Made by a program: the position numbers and the translations under genes
The notes under the pieces: model-generated
Told to the model about the DNA's origin: nothing
What the model saw: only the letters and a program-made list of their open reading frames with translations
Database searches by the model: none
In this document: positions 18,043 to 26,198 of the stretch, piece after piece
Layout: each line of letters opens with the position of its first letter
How positions within the stretch are numbered: position 1 is the stretch's first letter
Origin: Cyclobacterium xiamenense
GTDB lineage: Bacteria; Bacteroidota; Bacteroidia; Cytophagales; Cyclobacteriaceae
Length of the DNA: 64,000 nucleotides
Reading direction: 5' to 3'
NCBI RefSeq assembly: GCF_009467825.1
Contig: NZ_WIOK01000007.1
Span: 141,860 to 205,859 of the forward strand

Positions 18043-18885
18043 TTAACTGCGCAGTAAGTTTAGCAAAGTGTAAATTCTGTTTTTCAACTGACGCCTATCG
18101 ATGATAAAATCCAGAAAACCATGTTCCAAAACAAACTCCGAACTCTGAAATCCTCTGGGAAGGTCCTTTCCGATCGTTTCCCGTATAACTCGTGGGCCGG
18201 CAAATCCAATCAAGGCTCCCGGTTCGGCGATATTAAAATCGCCCAGCATGGCATACGATGCAGTCACTCCACCGGTAGTAGGGTCGGTCATCAGCGAGAT
18301 GTACGGGATTCCTGCATCGTCCAGCAAGGCCAATTTAGCGGACGTTTTTGCCATTTGCATGAGACTAAAGCCGGCTTCCATCATCCGGGCTCCTCCGGAT
18401 TTTGAGATCATCAAAAAGGGGACCTTGTGCTTCAGGGCGTAGTCGATGGCACGGGCGATTTTTTCACCTACTACCGAGCCCATGGACCCACCGATGAAGT
18501 TAAAATCCATGCAGGTAATGACCAGGTCCAATCCATTTAGTTTCCCGACACCGGTTCGCGCGGCGTCTTTCAGGTTGGTTTTGGCAATGGAGTCCTTGAT
18601 TCGGGAGGTATACGACTTGCTGTCTGTAAACGAAAGCGGGTCTCCGGAGATCATGTCTTTGTCCAGTTCTTTAAACTGATTGTCATCGAACAGAATTTCA
18701 AAGTACTCTTTGGAGCCGATTTTTACGTGGTAATCATCATCCGGGCAAACGTAGGAGTTGTTTTTTAATTCACGGGTGTGGATGATATTCCCTTTCGGAG
18801 TCTTGTACCACAACCCATCGGGGGTATCTTTTTTTTCCTCGGTAGAGGTTTTGATTCCCGCATCTTTCCTTTTAAACCAAGCCAT
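18043..18885 (-). CDS. accD: Acetyl-CoA carboxylase carboxyltransferase beta subunit
   Basis: A 280-residue subunit that transfers the carboxyl group from biotin to acetyl-CoA to make malonyl-CoA for fatty acid synthesis. It aligns from the N-terminus ([13 protein letters not shown]) and has the crotonase-fold motifs SGGARMMEA and [12 protein letters not shown]. The N-terminal zinc ribbon of E. coli AccD is degenerate: where four cysteines are expected, only the one in YVCPDDDYH is left. That appears to be common in Bacteroidota AccD. It is monocistronic, with its own candidate promoter and a perfect palindrome in the leader. Confidence 0.95.
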   Translation of the reverse strand: MAWFKRKDAGIKTSTEEKKDTPDGLWYKTPKGNIIHTRELKNNSYVCPDDDYHVKIGSKEYFEILFDDNQFKELDKDMISGDPLSFTDSKSYTSRIKDSIAKTNLKDAARTGVGKLNGLDLVITCMDFNFIGGSMGSVVGEKIARAIDYALKHKVPFLMISKSGGARMMEAGFSLMQMAKTSAKLALLDDAGIPYISLMTDPTTGGVTASYAMLGDFNIAEPGALIGFAGPRVIRETIGKDLPRGFQSSEFVLEHGFLDFIIDRRQLKNRIYTLLNLLRS

Positions 18886-18904
18886 AAAGTTTTGTTTAAA
18901 TTAG

Positions 18905-18920
18905 CCCAAATGCATTTGGG
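18905..18920. promoter_or_regulatory. Perfect 16-base palindrome in the accD leader, candidate operator
   Basis: CCCAAATGCATTTGGG is its own reverse complement. It sits directly downstream of the candidate accD -7 element, over the expected transcription start and 20-35 bases before the accD start codon. A dimeric repressor bound here would block accD transcription. The regulator is not identifiable from this window. Confidence 0.5.
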
Positions 18921-18924
18921 ATTA

Positions 18925-18932
18925 CAAATTTA
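18925..18932 (-). promoter_or_regulatory. Candidate -7 element upstream of accD
   Basis: Reading leftward the sequence is TAAATTTG, a full TAnnTTTG match. A TTTT at the right distance (19 bases further upstream) could serve as a weak -33 box. Confidence 0.55.
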
Positions 18933-18988
18933 TGCGTATTATCCATTAAATAAAACCGAAATCTGTATTCTCAAAAATTAAACGATGA

Positions 18989-20041
18989 TCAAGGGCTCCC
19001 TCCTTCAGCACCCTTTTGCAGGATCACCCGGCTTTTCGGGAGCGCGTCCGGGTAATTTTCCTGTAGGTAGGTCAGCATTTTTTCCCGCACCAAACACCTG
19101 AGATCAAAGGCACTAGGGCTGTCGCGGGCACTCATTAGACAGCGGATTTCTACGGTCTTTTCTGTAAAATCAGTTACCTGCAGCACTTGGACCTTCCTGT
19201 CCCAAAGCGTGCTTTCCTCGAGAATTTCTTTCAGTTTAATTTTTAGATTTTCGACAGGGATGGTGTGGTCCAGGTAAATAAAGACGGTTCCCCAGATAGC
19301 GGCAGTGGTTCGGGTCCAGTTCTGGAAAGGCGTTTCCAGAAAGTAATTGATCGGCAGGACCAAGCGCCGCTGATCCCAAATTTTGACCACCACGTAGGTA
19401 AGGTTTATTTCTTCGATTTTTCCCCATTCCCCTTCCACCACCACCACGTCATCAATGCGTATGGGTTGGGTAAAAGCTATCTGAAAGCCAGCCAATAGGT
19501 TGGCAATGGATTTCTGCGCAGCGAATCCGACGATGATACCCAGGATACCCGCCGAAGTCAGCAAGCCTGCTCCCAACTTGCGGGCAGATTCAAAATTCAT
19601 CAAGATGGCCGATAACGCAACAATGACGACCACGATGATGAATAGCTTTCGAATAAACGCCACCTGAGTGAGAACGCGACGTTCCCGAAGGTTGTCTTCC
19701 TTATCGGAGGTAAAGTTGTCCAAAAAGGCATGCCGCAACACATTGGAAAATTCAATAAGGATCCAGGTCAGGGTTACGATTGCCAAAACCACGAAAAAAG
19801 GATGCTTACCCAATTCAATCAGGTTTGGAGGTGAAATATAGGGTTCTATAAGGGGGAACAAGGCAAAAAACAACCCCCACTTCAAGGCATTGGAAAACTT
19901 CCGCATGGATCGTTTGCCCCTTTCCGAGGTGGGCTTGTAGGCCAATCGTGCCAGTTTGGGGAAAACCAGTAAAAGGAAGGCATGGCTAATCACCAGAATG
20001 CCCAAAACAATACCAATAAAAACGAGGGTTTCTCTATCCAT
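18989..20041 (-). CDS. MscS-family mechanosensitive ion channel
   Basis: A 350-residue inner-membrane channel predicted to release solutes on hypo-osmotic shock. Several N-terminal membrane segments lead to the pore-lining helix (GAGLLTSAGILGIIVGFAAQ) and the MscS beta domain (ANLLAGFQIAFTQPIRIDD, VEGEWGKIEEI). The start at 20041 (MDRETLVF) is preferred to a longer form from 20104: the extra residues add no membrane segment, and the longer form would leave little room for the divergent cstA promoter. The C-terminal domain is a typical alpha/beta cap. Confidence 0.88.
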   Translation of the reverse strand: MDRETLVFIGIVLGILVISHAFLLLVFPKLARLAYKPTSERGKRSMRKFSNALKWGLFFALFPLIEPYISPPNLIELGKHPFFVVLAIVTLTWILIEFSNVLRHAFLDNFTSDKEDNLRERRVLTQVAFIRKLFIIVVVIVALSAILMNFESARKLGAGLLTSAGILGIIVGFAAQKSIANLLAGFQIAFTQPIRIDDVVVVEGEWGKIEEINLTYVVVKIWDQRRLVLPINYFLETPFQNWTRTTAAIWGTVFIYLDHTIPVENLKIKLKEILEESTLWDRKVQVLQVTDFTEKTVEIRCLMSARDSPSAFDLRCLVREKMLTYLQENYPDALPKSRVILQKGAEGGSP

Positions 20042-20209
20042 GGGTGTAATTGAAAGGCGTGAGTGGGCTAGAAACGCAAAATTGTACAGCGCTTTCGTTT
20101 GCAAAACTTCATAGCGGCATGAAAAACTGATTAATTGATTAAATTAGGGTTTATTTCTGACGAAATCAATTTTCTGATTATCTTTAAGACACAAACCGTA
20201 ACACAGACC

Positions 20210-21841
20210 ATGCAACTCACCCACCTCTTTGTTTTTTCTGCCGTAATTCTGACCGGCGCCTATTTTATTTATGGGAAATATGTTTTTAAGAAATTCAACA
20301 TCAACAACAACAACCTGACGCCTTCTCATCGCCTGAGTGACGGTGTGGATTACGTTCCCAGTAAGCCCATTGTGGTATTGGGGCATCATTTTGCCTCCAT
20401 AGCAGGTGCCGGACCCATCGTTGGACCCATCATCGCCATTACCTTTGGCTGGGTGCCTGCCGTGATCTGGATACTGATTGGAGGGATATTTTTTGGAGCC
20501 GTTCACGACCTGGGCAGCATGGTGGCTTCTCTCCGAAATGACGGAAAGTCTATCGGGGTGATCATACAGAACACGATTGGCAAAAAGGGGAAGCGGCTGT
20601 TTATCCTATTTAGTTTTTCCACCCTAATCCTCATTATCGCCGTGTTTGCAGACATCATAGCCAAGACCTTCGTCAGTAATCCCGGCGTGGCCTCGGCGTC
20701 GATTTTATTTATTGGGCTGGCTGTGGCCTTCGGCTTTGTGACGAAGTTGACCGGACAACGAAAAACGGCATTTCTGGTGGCGTCCATTTTGGGGGTTGCT
20801 ATCATGTACTATTTTGTTTACCTGGGCATGCAGATGCCTTTTGTATTGGATTATCAGGTTTGGATATACATTTTGCTGGTCTATGCCTTTATCGCTTCCG
20901 TTACGCCGGTTTCCATGCTGCTTCAGCCAAGGGATTACCTGAATAGCTTTCTGCTTTACGGGCTGATACTGGCCGCCATTATCGGGGTGTTTGTAGCCAA
21001 TCCGACCATCGCCATGGATACGGATGTACACATCACGGACGAGAACCTGGGGTACTTATTTCCGGTATTGTTTGTGACCATTGCCTGCGGGGCGATCAGT
21101 GGATTTCATTCCCTGGTTGCTTCCGGTACCACTTCCAAGCAACTGGATAAGGAATCCGACGCAAAAGTAGTGGGTTTTGGGGGCATGTTGATTGAGTCCT
21201 TCCTGGCCATTATTTCAGTGGGAGCCGTAGTAGTGCTGACCCGCTCGGATTATTTGTCCCGATTGGGAGAAGAGGGGCCGGTCCCGTTGTTTGCCGATGG
21301 TCTCGGCACCATCATCTCTTCCATGGGGGTGCCGGAGTCTTTTGCGGTGGGATTTGTGGCACTGACGGTGTCGGCATTTGCGCTGACCACCCTGGATACC
21401 TGTACCCGATTGGCCCGGTTTACCCTACAGGAGTACTTCGAAGACGTGGAGCAGCCCTTGGGTAAAAAAATCTCGCAAAACCGATACGTTTCCACCACGG
21501 TTGTGGTGGTGCTTTCGGTGCTGTTACTGGGCAGCGGAGGCTTTACTACCCTATGGCCCATATTTGGCTCTGCTAATCAACTTTTGGCCGCGTTGGCATT
21601 ACTGACCATTTCCGTCTGGTTGATCAAAAAGAAAGTCAACCCCACCTTCGTCACCATTCCCATGTTCTTTATGTTTACGGTAACCCTGACTTCACTCGGG
21701 TTGTTTGCCTGGCAGAATTTCCAGAAAGATGCTTACGTACTGTCGATTATCGCGGCGATCTTGTTTGTGCTTTCCTTTGCCTTGATCTTTCTGGCCAAAA
21801 AAAGCTTAACAAAAGAAATTGAGGTGAAAGAAATGGCCTGA
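20210..21841 (+). CDS. cstA: CstA-family carbon starvation / peptide or pyruvate transporter
   Basis: A 543-residue polytopic inner-membrane protein. The CstA signature region is clear: KYVFKK, DGVDYVPSKPIVVLGHHFAS, AGAGPIVGPI, GAVHDLGSM. Homologues include E. coli CstA and the pyruvate transporter BtsT, so it probably imports pyruvate or small peptides; which one is not readable. The start at 20210 is preferred because a longer form from 20135 adds a non-homologous stretch, and a TATCTTTA element (20179-20186) would lie inside it. The last ~60 residues are membrane segments ending in a charged tail. Confidence 0.92.
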   Translation: MQLTHLFVFSAVILTGAYFIYGKYVFKKFNINNNNLTPSHRLSDGVDYVPSKPIVVLGHHFASIAGAGPIVGPIIAITFGWVPAVIWILIGGIFFGAVHDLGSMVASLRNDGKSIGVIIQNTIGKKGKRLFILFSFSTLILIIAVFADIIAKTFVSNPGVASASILFIGLAVAFGFVTKLTGQRKTAFLVASILGVAIMYYFVYLGMQMPFVLDYQVWIYILLVYAFIASVTPVSMLLQPRDYLNSFLLYGLILAAIIGVFVANPTIAMDTDVHITDENLGYLFPVLFVTIACGAISGFHSLVASGTTSKQLDKESDAKVVGFGGMLIESFLAIISVGAVVVLTRSDYLSRLGEEGPVPLFADGLGTIISSMGVPESFAVGFVALTVSAFALTTLDTCTRLARFTLQEYFEDVEQPLGKKISQNRYVSTTVVVVLSVLLLGSGGFTTLWPIFGSANQLLAALALLTISVWLIKKKVNPTFVTIPMFFMFTVTLTSLGLFAWQNFQKDAYVLSIIAAILFVLSFALIFLAKKSLTKEIEVKEMA

Positions 21842-21869
21842 AACCAACCGATAGTGCTGGATTTCAGGC
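21837..21869. terminator. Hairpin between convergent cstA and outer-membrane protein gene
   Basis: GCCTGAAA (21837-21844) pairs with TTTCAGGC (21862-21869). The left arm overlaps the cstA stop codon. With A-rich and T-rich flanks it could terminate transcription from both sides; the stem is short and the T-tract imperfect. Confidence 0.5.
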
Positions 21870-21889
21870 AGCAGAATGGCTTTTTAATC

Positions 21890-22471
21890 TCAAAACAAGC
21901 GGAAGCCCATCGAAACGATCAGTTGATTTTGTCGCTGATCGGTAGGCACCTGGGCAAAGTTGTTGATGGAATTGGTGAGGGCTCCCTCGTATTTCAGGTC
22001 CAACAGAAAGTTTCCAATGTCAATGCCCACGCCTGCCTGGTAGCCAAAGGTAAATTCTTCTTTTGGGGGAACAATGCTGGTTCGGGTCCCGTTTCTGGCG
22101 ACCATATCGCTGTTAAAGACATAACTGGCTACCGGTCCTGCCTGAAACCTGAAAAGCCCGCCCAATTTCATACCTACCATGACCGGGATGTCCAGCCTGT
22201 CGAAATTGACGTCGTAATTAAAGGAATTGTTTGAAAAGGATCCGCCCGTGTTGGTATACAAAACCTCTGGCTGTAAATAAATAATCGGCAAATTTATCCG
22301 GGCGAATAATCCGAGATGGTACCCCATTTTGGAGTCGTCTCCCTGAAATCCATCGGTCACATGCACGTCTCCCTGGGAGACACCAAATTTAGGGCCTATG
22401 CTCAGTACCTGTCCGTTAACCTCTCCAAGGAACAAACCGGTCAAAAGAATCACGATCGCTAGATTTTTCAT
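21890..22471 (-). CDS. PorT-like outer membrane beta-barrel protein
   Basis: A 193-residue secreted protein with an N-terminal signal peptide (MKNLAIVILLTGLFLGEVNG). Alternating hydrophobic beta strands follow, ending in MGFRLF with a terminal Phe, typical of outer-membrane barrels. The pattern GPKFGVSQGD...GYHLGLFARI...YLQPEVLYTN matches the outer-membrane beta-barrel family common in Bacteroidota. The start at the ATG at 22471 is preferred to a TTG four codons upstream. Specific function unknown; an 8-strand barrel is likely from the length. Confidence 0.8.
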   Translation of the reverse strand: MKNLAIVILLTGLFLGEVNGQVLSIGPKFGVSQGDVHVTDGFQGDDSKMGYHLGLFARINLPIIYLQPEVLYTNTGGSFSNNSFNYDVNFDRLDIPVMVGMKLGGLFRFQAGPVASYVFNSDMVARNGTRTSIVPPKEEFTFGYQAGVGIDIGNFLLDLKYEGALTNSINNFAQVPTDQRQNQLIVSMGFRLF

Positions 22472-22786
22472 TTTTTTCTGCAAATTAAACGGATTATCTG
22501 TTTCCTATTTACTGAGAACCAACTTTAATGGATTTTAGTATACATTTCTGCGATTTTTTTCTTTCCTTTCCCGAAAGTTGAACCCGGGATACGAAAACCG
22601 ATAAGTCGTTCGTTTAGTTGCTGTTGTCTTGTCCAGTACCGATGCGTTCTTTGCCCCGGGTTTACTTGCATTCGAGCCGCCGCTCGGGATGATAGAACCC
22701 GGGCAAGAAGCGGCGTCTGGCAGACACGAATACTATACGAGTGGATGAATAGTATCAGGCATGCATGCCAAAAGGAAATGGATTAC
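22472..22786. other. Intergenic region with inverted repeats between divergent genes
   Basis: No gene is seen. It holds an 8-base inverted repeat, CCCGGGTT (22655-22662) with AACCCGGG (22696-22703), and a shorter pair, ATACTAT (22730-22736) with ATAGTAT (22749-22755). The latter is about 30 bases before the metalloprotease gene and may be regulatory or part of a transcript fold. Confidence 0.4.
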
Positions 22787-23554
22787 ATGAGAAGTATTTC
22801 GAATAGTATTTATGTTTTGGCCTGCCTGGGGCTGTTGCTGTATGGCTGTGAGGAGCCGGTTCGGGAGGACCCCTTTGTTGGTATGGGGGCAGCTAGATGG
22901 GATGTAGGCAAATCTGCTAACTTTCTACTTTCTGACGACCGATTTACGAAACTTGAGCTAGAGGTCGCCTACATGGAAGGCTTCCGTCCCACCGAGGTCT
23001 TGCTGGAAGGGATGGTTGGATTCCTTGAGGAGTTTACTTTCAAGCCCGAGGGAATTGTCCTTAACCTTAGAGAAATTCCTGCTGGGGGAGAGGAATTCTA
23101 CTCTGCTGAGGCGATTGCTGCCCTGGAAGACCAATACCGGCAAAGCTACAACGAGGGAAATACCGTCTCCGTCTTTCTGCTGGTGGTGGATGGAAATTTT
23201 GAGCAAGACGAAACGGAATTTTTCACCATCGGAGCAGCGTACCGAAACACCAGCATGGTGCTGTTTGGAAAACGTATCATGGAAAGTTCAGGAGGCTTCC
23301 GTCGGCCGCCCCGGGGAATACTGGAAACAACCGTGGCCTTGCATGAATTGGGCCATCTGTTGGGATTGGTCAATGTGGGGACCGACATGGTAACGCCACA
23401 CGAAGACGAGGAACACGAGTTTCATTGCGACGAGGAAACCTGCCTCATGTACTGGGCCGTCGAAACAAGTAATGTCTTCCTTTTTGTGCCACAAACCATT
23501 CCTACCCTGGATGCAAATTGCAGGAAAGATTTAAAGGCAAATGGGGGGAGGTAG
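22787..23554 (+). CDS. Putative metzincin-like zinc metalloprotease lipoprotein
   Basis: A 255-residue exported lipoprotein. The signal peptide ends in the lipobox LLYGC, with Cys about 21 residues in. The zinc motif HELGHLLGL starts at about base 23342, and a downstream CLMYW segment could form the Met-turn of a metzincin. The usual HExxHxxGxxH third histidine is Asn or absent at that place (GLVNVG), so the third ligand may come from the HEDEEHEFH stretch nearby. The start is chosen so the signal peptide is of normal length; ATGs at 22745 and 22778 are alternatives. The substrate is unknown; it faces the periplasm or cell surface. Confidence 0.72.
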   Translation: MRSISNSIYVLACLGLLLYGCEEPVREDPFVGMGAARWDVGKSANFLLSDDRFTKLELEVAYMEGFRPTEVLLEGMVGFLEEFTFKPEGIVLNLREIPAGGEEFYSAEAIAALEDQYRQSYNEGNTVSVFLLVVDGNFEQDETEFFTIGAAYRNTSMVLFGKRIMESSGGFRRPPRGILETTVALHELGHLLGLVNVGTDMVTPHEDEEHEFHCDEETCLMYWAVETSNVFLFVPQTIPTLDANCRKDLKANGGR

Positions 23555-23593
23555 GGTTCCTGCCCCGGTGTAGGGGATAGGGGACAGGAACCC
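23554..23593. terminator. Long hairpin between convergent genes
   Basis: GGGTTCCTG (23554-23562) pairs with CAGGAACCC (23585-23593), and the stem partly continues inward through C-rich and G-rich stretches. It separates the metalloprotease gene from the convergent outer-membrane gene and probably acts as a bidirectional transcript end, although a T-run is missing. Confidence 0.5.
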
Positions 23594-23603
23594 AGGGAAC
23601 TGG

Positions 23604-24731
23604 TTAAAATTCGTTGAAAACAGGAGCTTCTTTTTTCACTAATCTCCAGGCCAACCCGATGTTTAGTAAGTAATCCGCGAAAGCAGCGTCCCCATGTCGG
23701 TAATTTTGCGGGGTGCTTGCTGCTATATCCGTCACGCTTCTGGTTCGGTTGCGGTGCATGGCTATCGGAACGCTGACATTGAGGGTGAGGTTATCGATCA
23801 TGTAGCTAATCCCAGGTTCGATAGATATAACGTACCCAGGTCTTCGGAAGCCCGCATCTCCTCCCAGCAGATCCCTTACAGGTATCCCTTCCGCTCTACC
23901 ACCGAGAGATATTCCCAAGCCATGCAAAAACAAGGATTTGAATACTCCCGAGCGGAAGGCAAACTGGTCTGGTACCGCCATAATGGATTCATTGGACAAG
24001 ACGGGGTTTAACGTTTCCCGAAACGTACGGGTACCATTGGTCTCCCGGGGATTGATCAGGTAGAACCCATCGTAGAAGAAGATAAATTCCTTTCCCAGAA
24101 ACTGCAGGCCCTGCATGTCTACAATCAGACCGACACCTCCATCGCCTGGTTGTATGGATTGATCTACCGGTCGTCTTTCCGGAGCTCCTTCGGGCCCAAC
24201 ATTGTAGAAGGTACTTCGTGCATCGTATTTCCCGGTGGGAAGTTTTAGATTGAGGCCGAATGCCACATTGCCGTTTTTGGCTTTTTCTTCTTTAAACAGC
24301 CAATAGCCCAAACCCAATCTCACATCGGCGATTCCCTGGGAATAACTCACGTGTCGCTCGGTTCTTCCATGTTCATAAAGGGAGCTTCGTTCATTGTACA
24401 CAAATGGCAAGGAAACGACCCCGTACCATTGCTTATTGAATGCGTAGCTGATGGTAAAATCAACAGCATGAGACCAGTTGATAACCTCGGTATTATTCGC
24501 CACCCTGTCTGGTTCTTCATGGGTTCCTTTAAAATGCCTGAATGACCGAAAATACCGGTAGTTGGTCACAAAATTCCAATCGCCCGTTTGAAGGAGTTCT
24601 CCCTGATTCAGGGCATTTCCTACGCCTGAAAACTGCCGGATGGCCACACAGCCTTGGGCCTTGAGTTGATTTTCCGACGCTATGCTTATAAACCATAGCA
24701 GTAAAATGCTTGTAACAAATCTATTTTTCAT
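23604..24731 (-). CDS. Probable outer membrane beta-barrel protein
   Basis: A 375-residue exported protein with a signal peptide (the first ~26 residues, ending KAQ). The mature part is rich in alternating aromatic/hydrophobic strands and short turns (GDWNFVTNYRYFRSF, GIADVRLGLGYWLF, GFYLINPRET). Motifs like LKLPTGKYDARS resemble the MetA-type barrel family (phenol degradation outer membrane proteins). No operon partner is evident. It probably forms a pore or transport barrel; the substrate is unknown. Confidence 0.7.
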   Translation of the reverse strand: MKNRFVTSILLLWFISIASENQLKAQGCVAIRQFSGVGNALNQGELLQTGDWNFVTNYRYFRSFRHFKGTHEEPDRVANNTEVINWSHAVDFTISYAFNKQWYGVVSLPFVYNERSSLYEHGRTERHVSYSQGIADVRLGLGYWLFKEEKAKNGNVAFGLNLKLPTGKYDARSTFYNVGPEGAPERRPVDQSIQPGDGGVGLIVDMQGLQFLGKEFIFFYDGFYLINPRETNGTRTFRETLNPVLSNESIMAVPDQFAFRSGVFKSLFLHGLGISLGGRAEGIPVRDLLGGDAGFRRPGYVISIEPGISYMIDNLTLNVSVPIAMHRNRTRSVTDIAASTPQNYRHGDAAFADYLLNIGLAWRLVKKEAPVFNEF

Positions 24732-25113
24732 TGGTCAGATTTTTTTCGTTTGTGAAATGAAATTGTGGTCTTCTCTCCTTTTTTTCGCTTACGACCCTAG
24801 TAGCGACTGCACGTTCGACATTCGTAGCTGCCCGCCAGACGCCATTGCCTGGTGTATCCGCTTGTTTGCCCAGGTCTGCTACCTAAAGCAATATTCCGGC
24901 AGCGTCTGCCAAAGTCGTTCTTACCGATTTGAAACCAGTTTTCCGTCAGGCGCAACAAAACATTGGCTACCCAAAATGGGTAGACCGCTGCAGGTACGAC
25001 CGCATCGTCACTGGATTCTACACAGGCTGCAGATTCCATACAGTTAAGAAAGGTTGAGATAAGGTTGCAGGAATCGTTTTAGAAGGATGGATTCCCGAAT
25101 TTTCCCGGAGCAA
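24732..25113. other. Intergenic region without a supported gene
   Basis: This ~380-base gap lies between two leftward genes. A leftward open frame of 80 codons (24797-25039) has several Cys residues but no signal peptide, start context or similarity that I recognise, so it is not called. The leader of the downstream outer-membrane gene presumably lies at its left end. Confidence 0.4.
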
Positions 25114-25653
25114 TCACCCCAATCTCGGAGGAGGAGAAGGAATAGGAAGGAGCATGTCCCTGTAGGAACAGATGAAAAATGTACTCCAATTGGTACGCTT
25201 GGCAAAGGAGCTTAGGAACACAAATTGAAAAATTGGTTTGATGTAGTCCTTAAATGACGTTTGCGAAATGACCAGTCCATTTTGGTTGCCGGAACTGTTT
25301 TCGGGAATCAGGGAAAGAACCCAGGTCTTGGTCTTGATTGCCAAATTGATTTTAGCCATGTCGGGTACATAGACCAACTCAAAGGTATCGTCTTTGAAAC
25401 GTTTCTGAATGGCCCGGTATGCTTTCCCGTCTTTGGTAAACGGAATGTTGGCTAGCTGAAAACTTTCCTCATCAAAAGAGTATGGCAGCTTCATGGGGAT
25501 TTTCATGATTTTTTTATCCGGAAAGTCTTCCTGATACACCCGTTCTGACCAATCCTTCTCTACCTTAGCCTGATAGACCCAGTGAAATATGTGATATCCA
25601 AAGTGGTAGACGATGAAACACAGCAAAAGAAAAAGGGCAACAATTGGTCTCAT
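25114..25653 (-). CDS. Hypothetical membrane-anchored protein
   Basis: About 179 residues from the ATG at 25653. It has one N-terminal hydrophobic segment (residues 1-22, MRPIVALFLLLCFIVYHFGY), then a soluble part with charged and beta-prone stretches (IMKIPMKLPYSFDEESFQ, DTFELVYVPDMAKINLAIK). The longer frame from 25737 adds residues before the hydrophobic segment and is less likely. I do not recognise the family. It lies in the same direction as the DUF4834 gene. Confidence 0.55.
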   Translation of the reverse strand: MRPIVALFLLLCFIVYHFGYHIFHWVYQAKVEKDWSERVYQEDFPDKKIMKIPMKLPYSFDEESFQLANIPFTKDGKAYRAIQKRFKDDTFELVYVPDMAKINLAIKTKTWVLSLIPENSSGNQNGLVISQTSFKDYIKPIFQFVFLSSFAKRTNWSTFFICSYRDMLLPIPSPPPRLG

Positions 25654-25746
25654 ATTCCAATGTATTGCCTCAAGGTATAAAAAAAATTTGGAGAAATGAA
25701 ATGAAAAACCGCTAGTACTAAGAATTCGGGGAGTCAACCGACATTA

Positions 25747-26001
25747 TTAATCCTTCACTTCTTCGTAATCAATATAATCTCCTCCAGACAGGTTGCCTGA
25801 GGAGCCTTTTTTCTGGTCACCTGGCACAAAGTCCACGTTTACATTGCCATCCTTGGGTTTGTTTCGTTTTCGCGCTTCTTCTCGCTGGGCAGCCTGCACC
25901 TGATCGGCGAATTTTTTCAGTTTACTGTTCAGAAAGTACCGAAGCAGGCTCGAAAAAATCCATCCCAAGGCAATAAAGAAGATTATAATTTTCAATATCA
26001 T
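25747..26001 (-). CDS. DUF4834 family small membrane protein
   Basis: An 84-residue protein: an N-terminal membrane helix (MILKIIIFFIALGWIFSSLL), a basic Glu/Lys/Arg-rich helical middle and an acidic Tyr-containing C-terminus (GGDYIDYEEVKD). This order matches the Bacteroidota family DUF4834, of unknown role. The ATG at 26001 is preferred to the in-frame start at 26052 because the family begins at the hydrophobic helix. Confidence 0.68.
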   Translation of the reverse strand: MILKIIIFFIALGWIFSSLLRYFLNSKLKKFADQVQAAQREEARKRNKPKDGNVNVDFVPGDQKKGSSGNLSGGDYIDYEEVKD

Positions 26002-26143
26002 AGCAATCAGTTTTGAATAAGCGGTGTCAAACTCGGGTTTTGGCTGAACCACTCCCTAGTCTCCTAACGGAAAAACACGTTCCACCATTCAATATTAAAA
26101 GAAAAATTATAGAAAAGCCAATCGAAGGGCTAGCCCGATGTCC

Positions 26144-26180
26144 TAAAAAAATCCCGGCTTCCGATTCCAGAAGCCGGGAA
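26144..26180 (-). terminator. Rho-independent terminator of carB
   Basis: Reading leftward from carB, a 10-base perfect stem (TCCCGGCTTC with GAAGCCGGGA, 26152-26161 and 26170-26179) with an 8-base loop is followed by seven T on the transcript strand. It starts about 20 bases after the carB stop. Confidence 0.88.
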
Positions 26181-26198
26181 GAATGGCTGTTGCGAAAA

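Noticed and set aside
18043..18885. AccD as a pseudogene because of missing zinc-ribbon cysteines
   Set aside because: The rest of the protein is intact, and loss of these Cys seems typical of Bacteroidota AccD.
20135..20209. Earlier start for cstA
   Set aside because: The extra residues are not CstA-like, and a promoter-like TATCTTTA lies within.
24797..25039. Leftward 80-codon frame with several Cys
   Set aside because: No signal peptide, leader or start context; unlike the NVEALA-like peptides it has no hydrophobic segment or conserved end.
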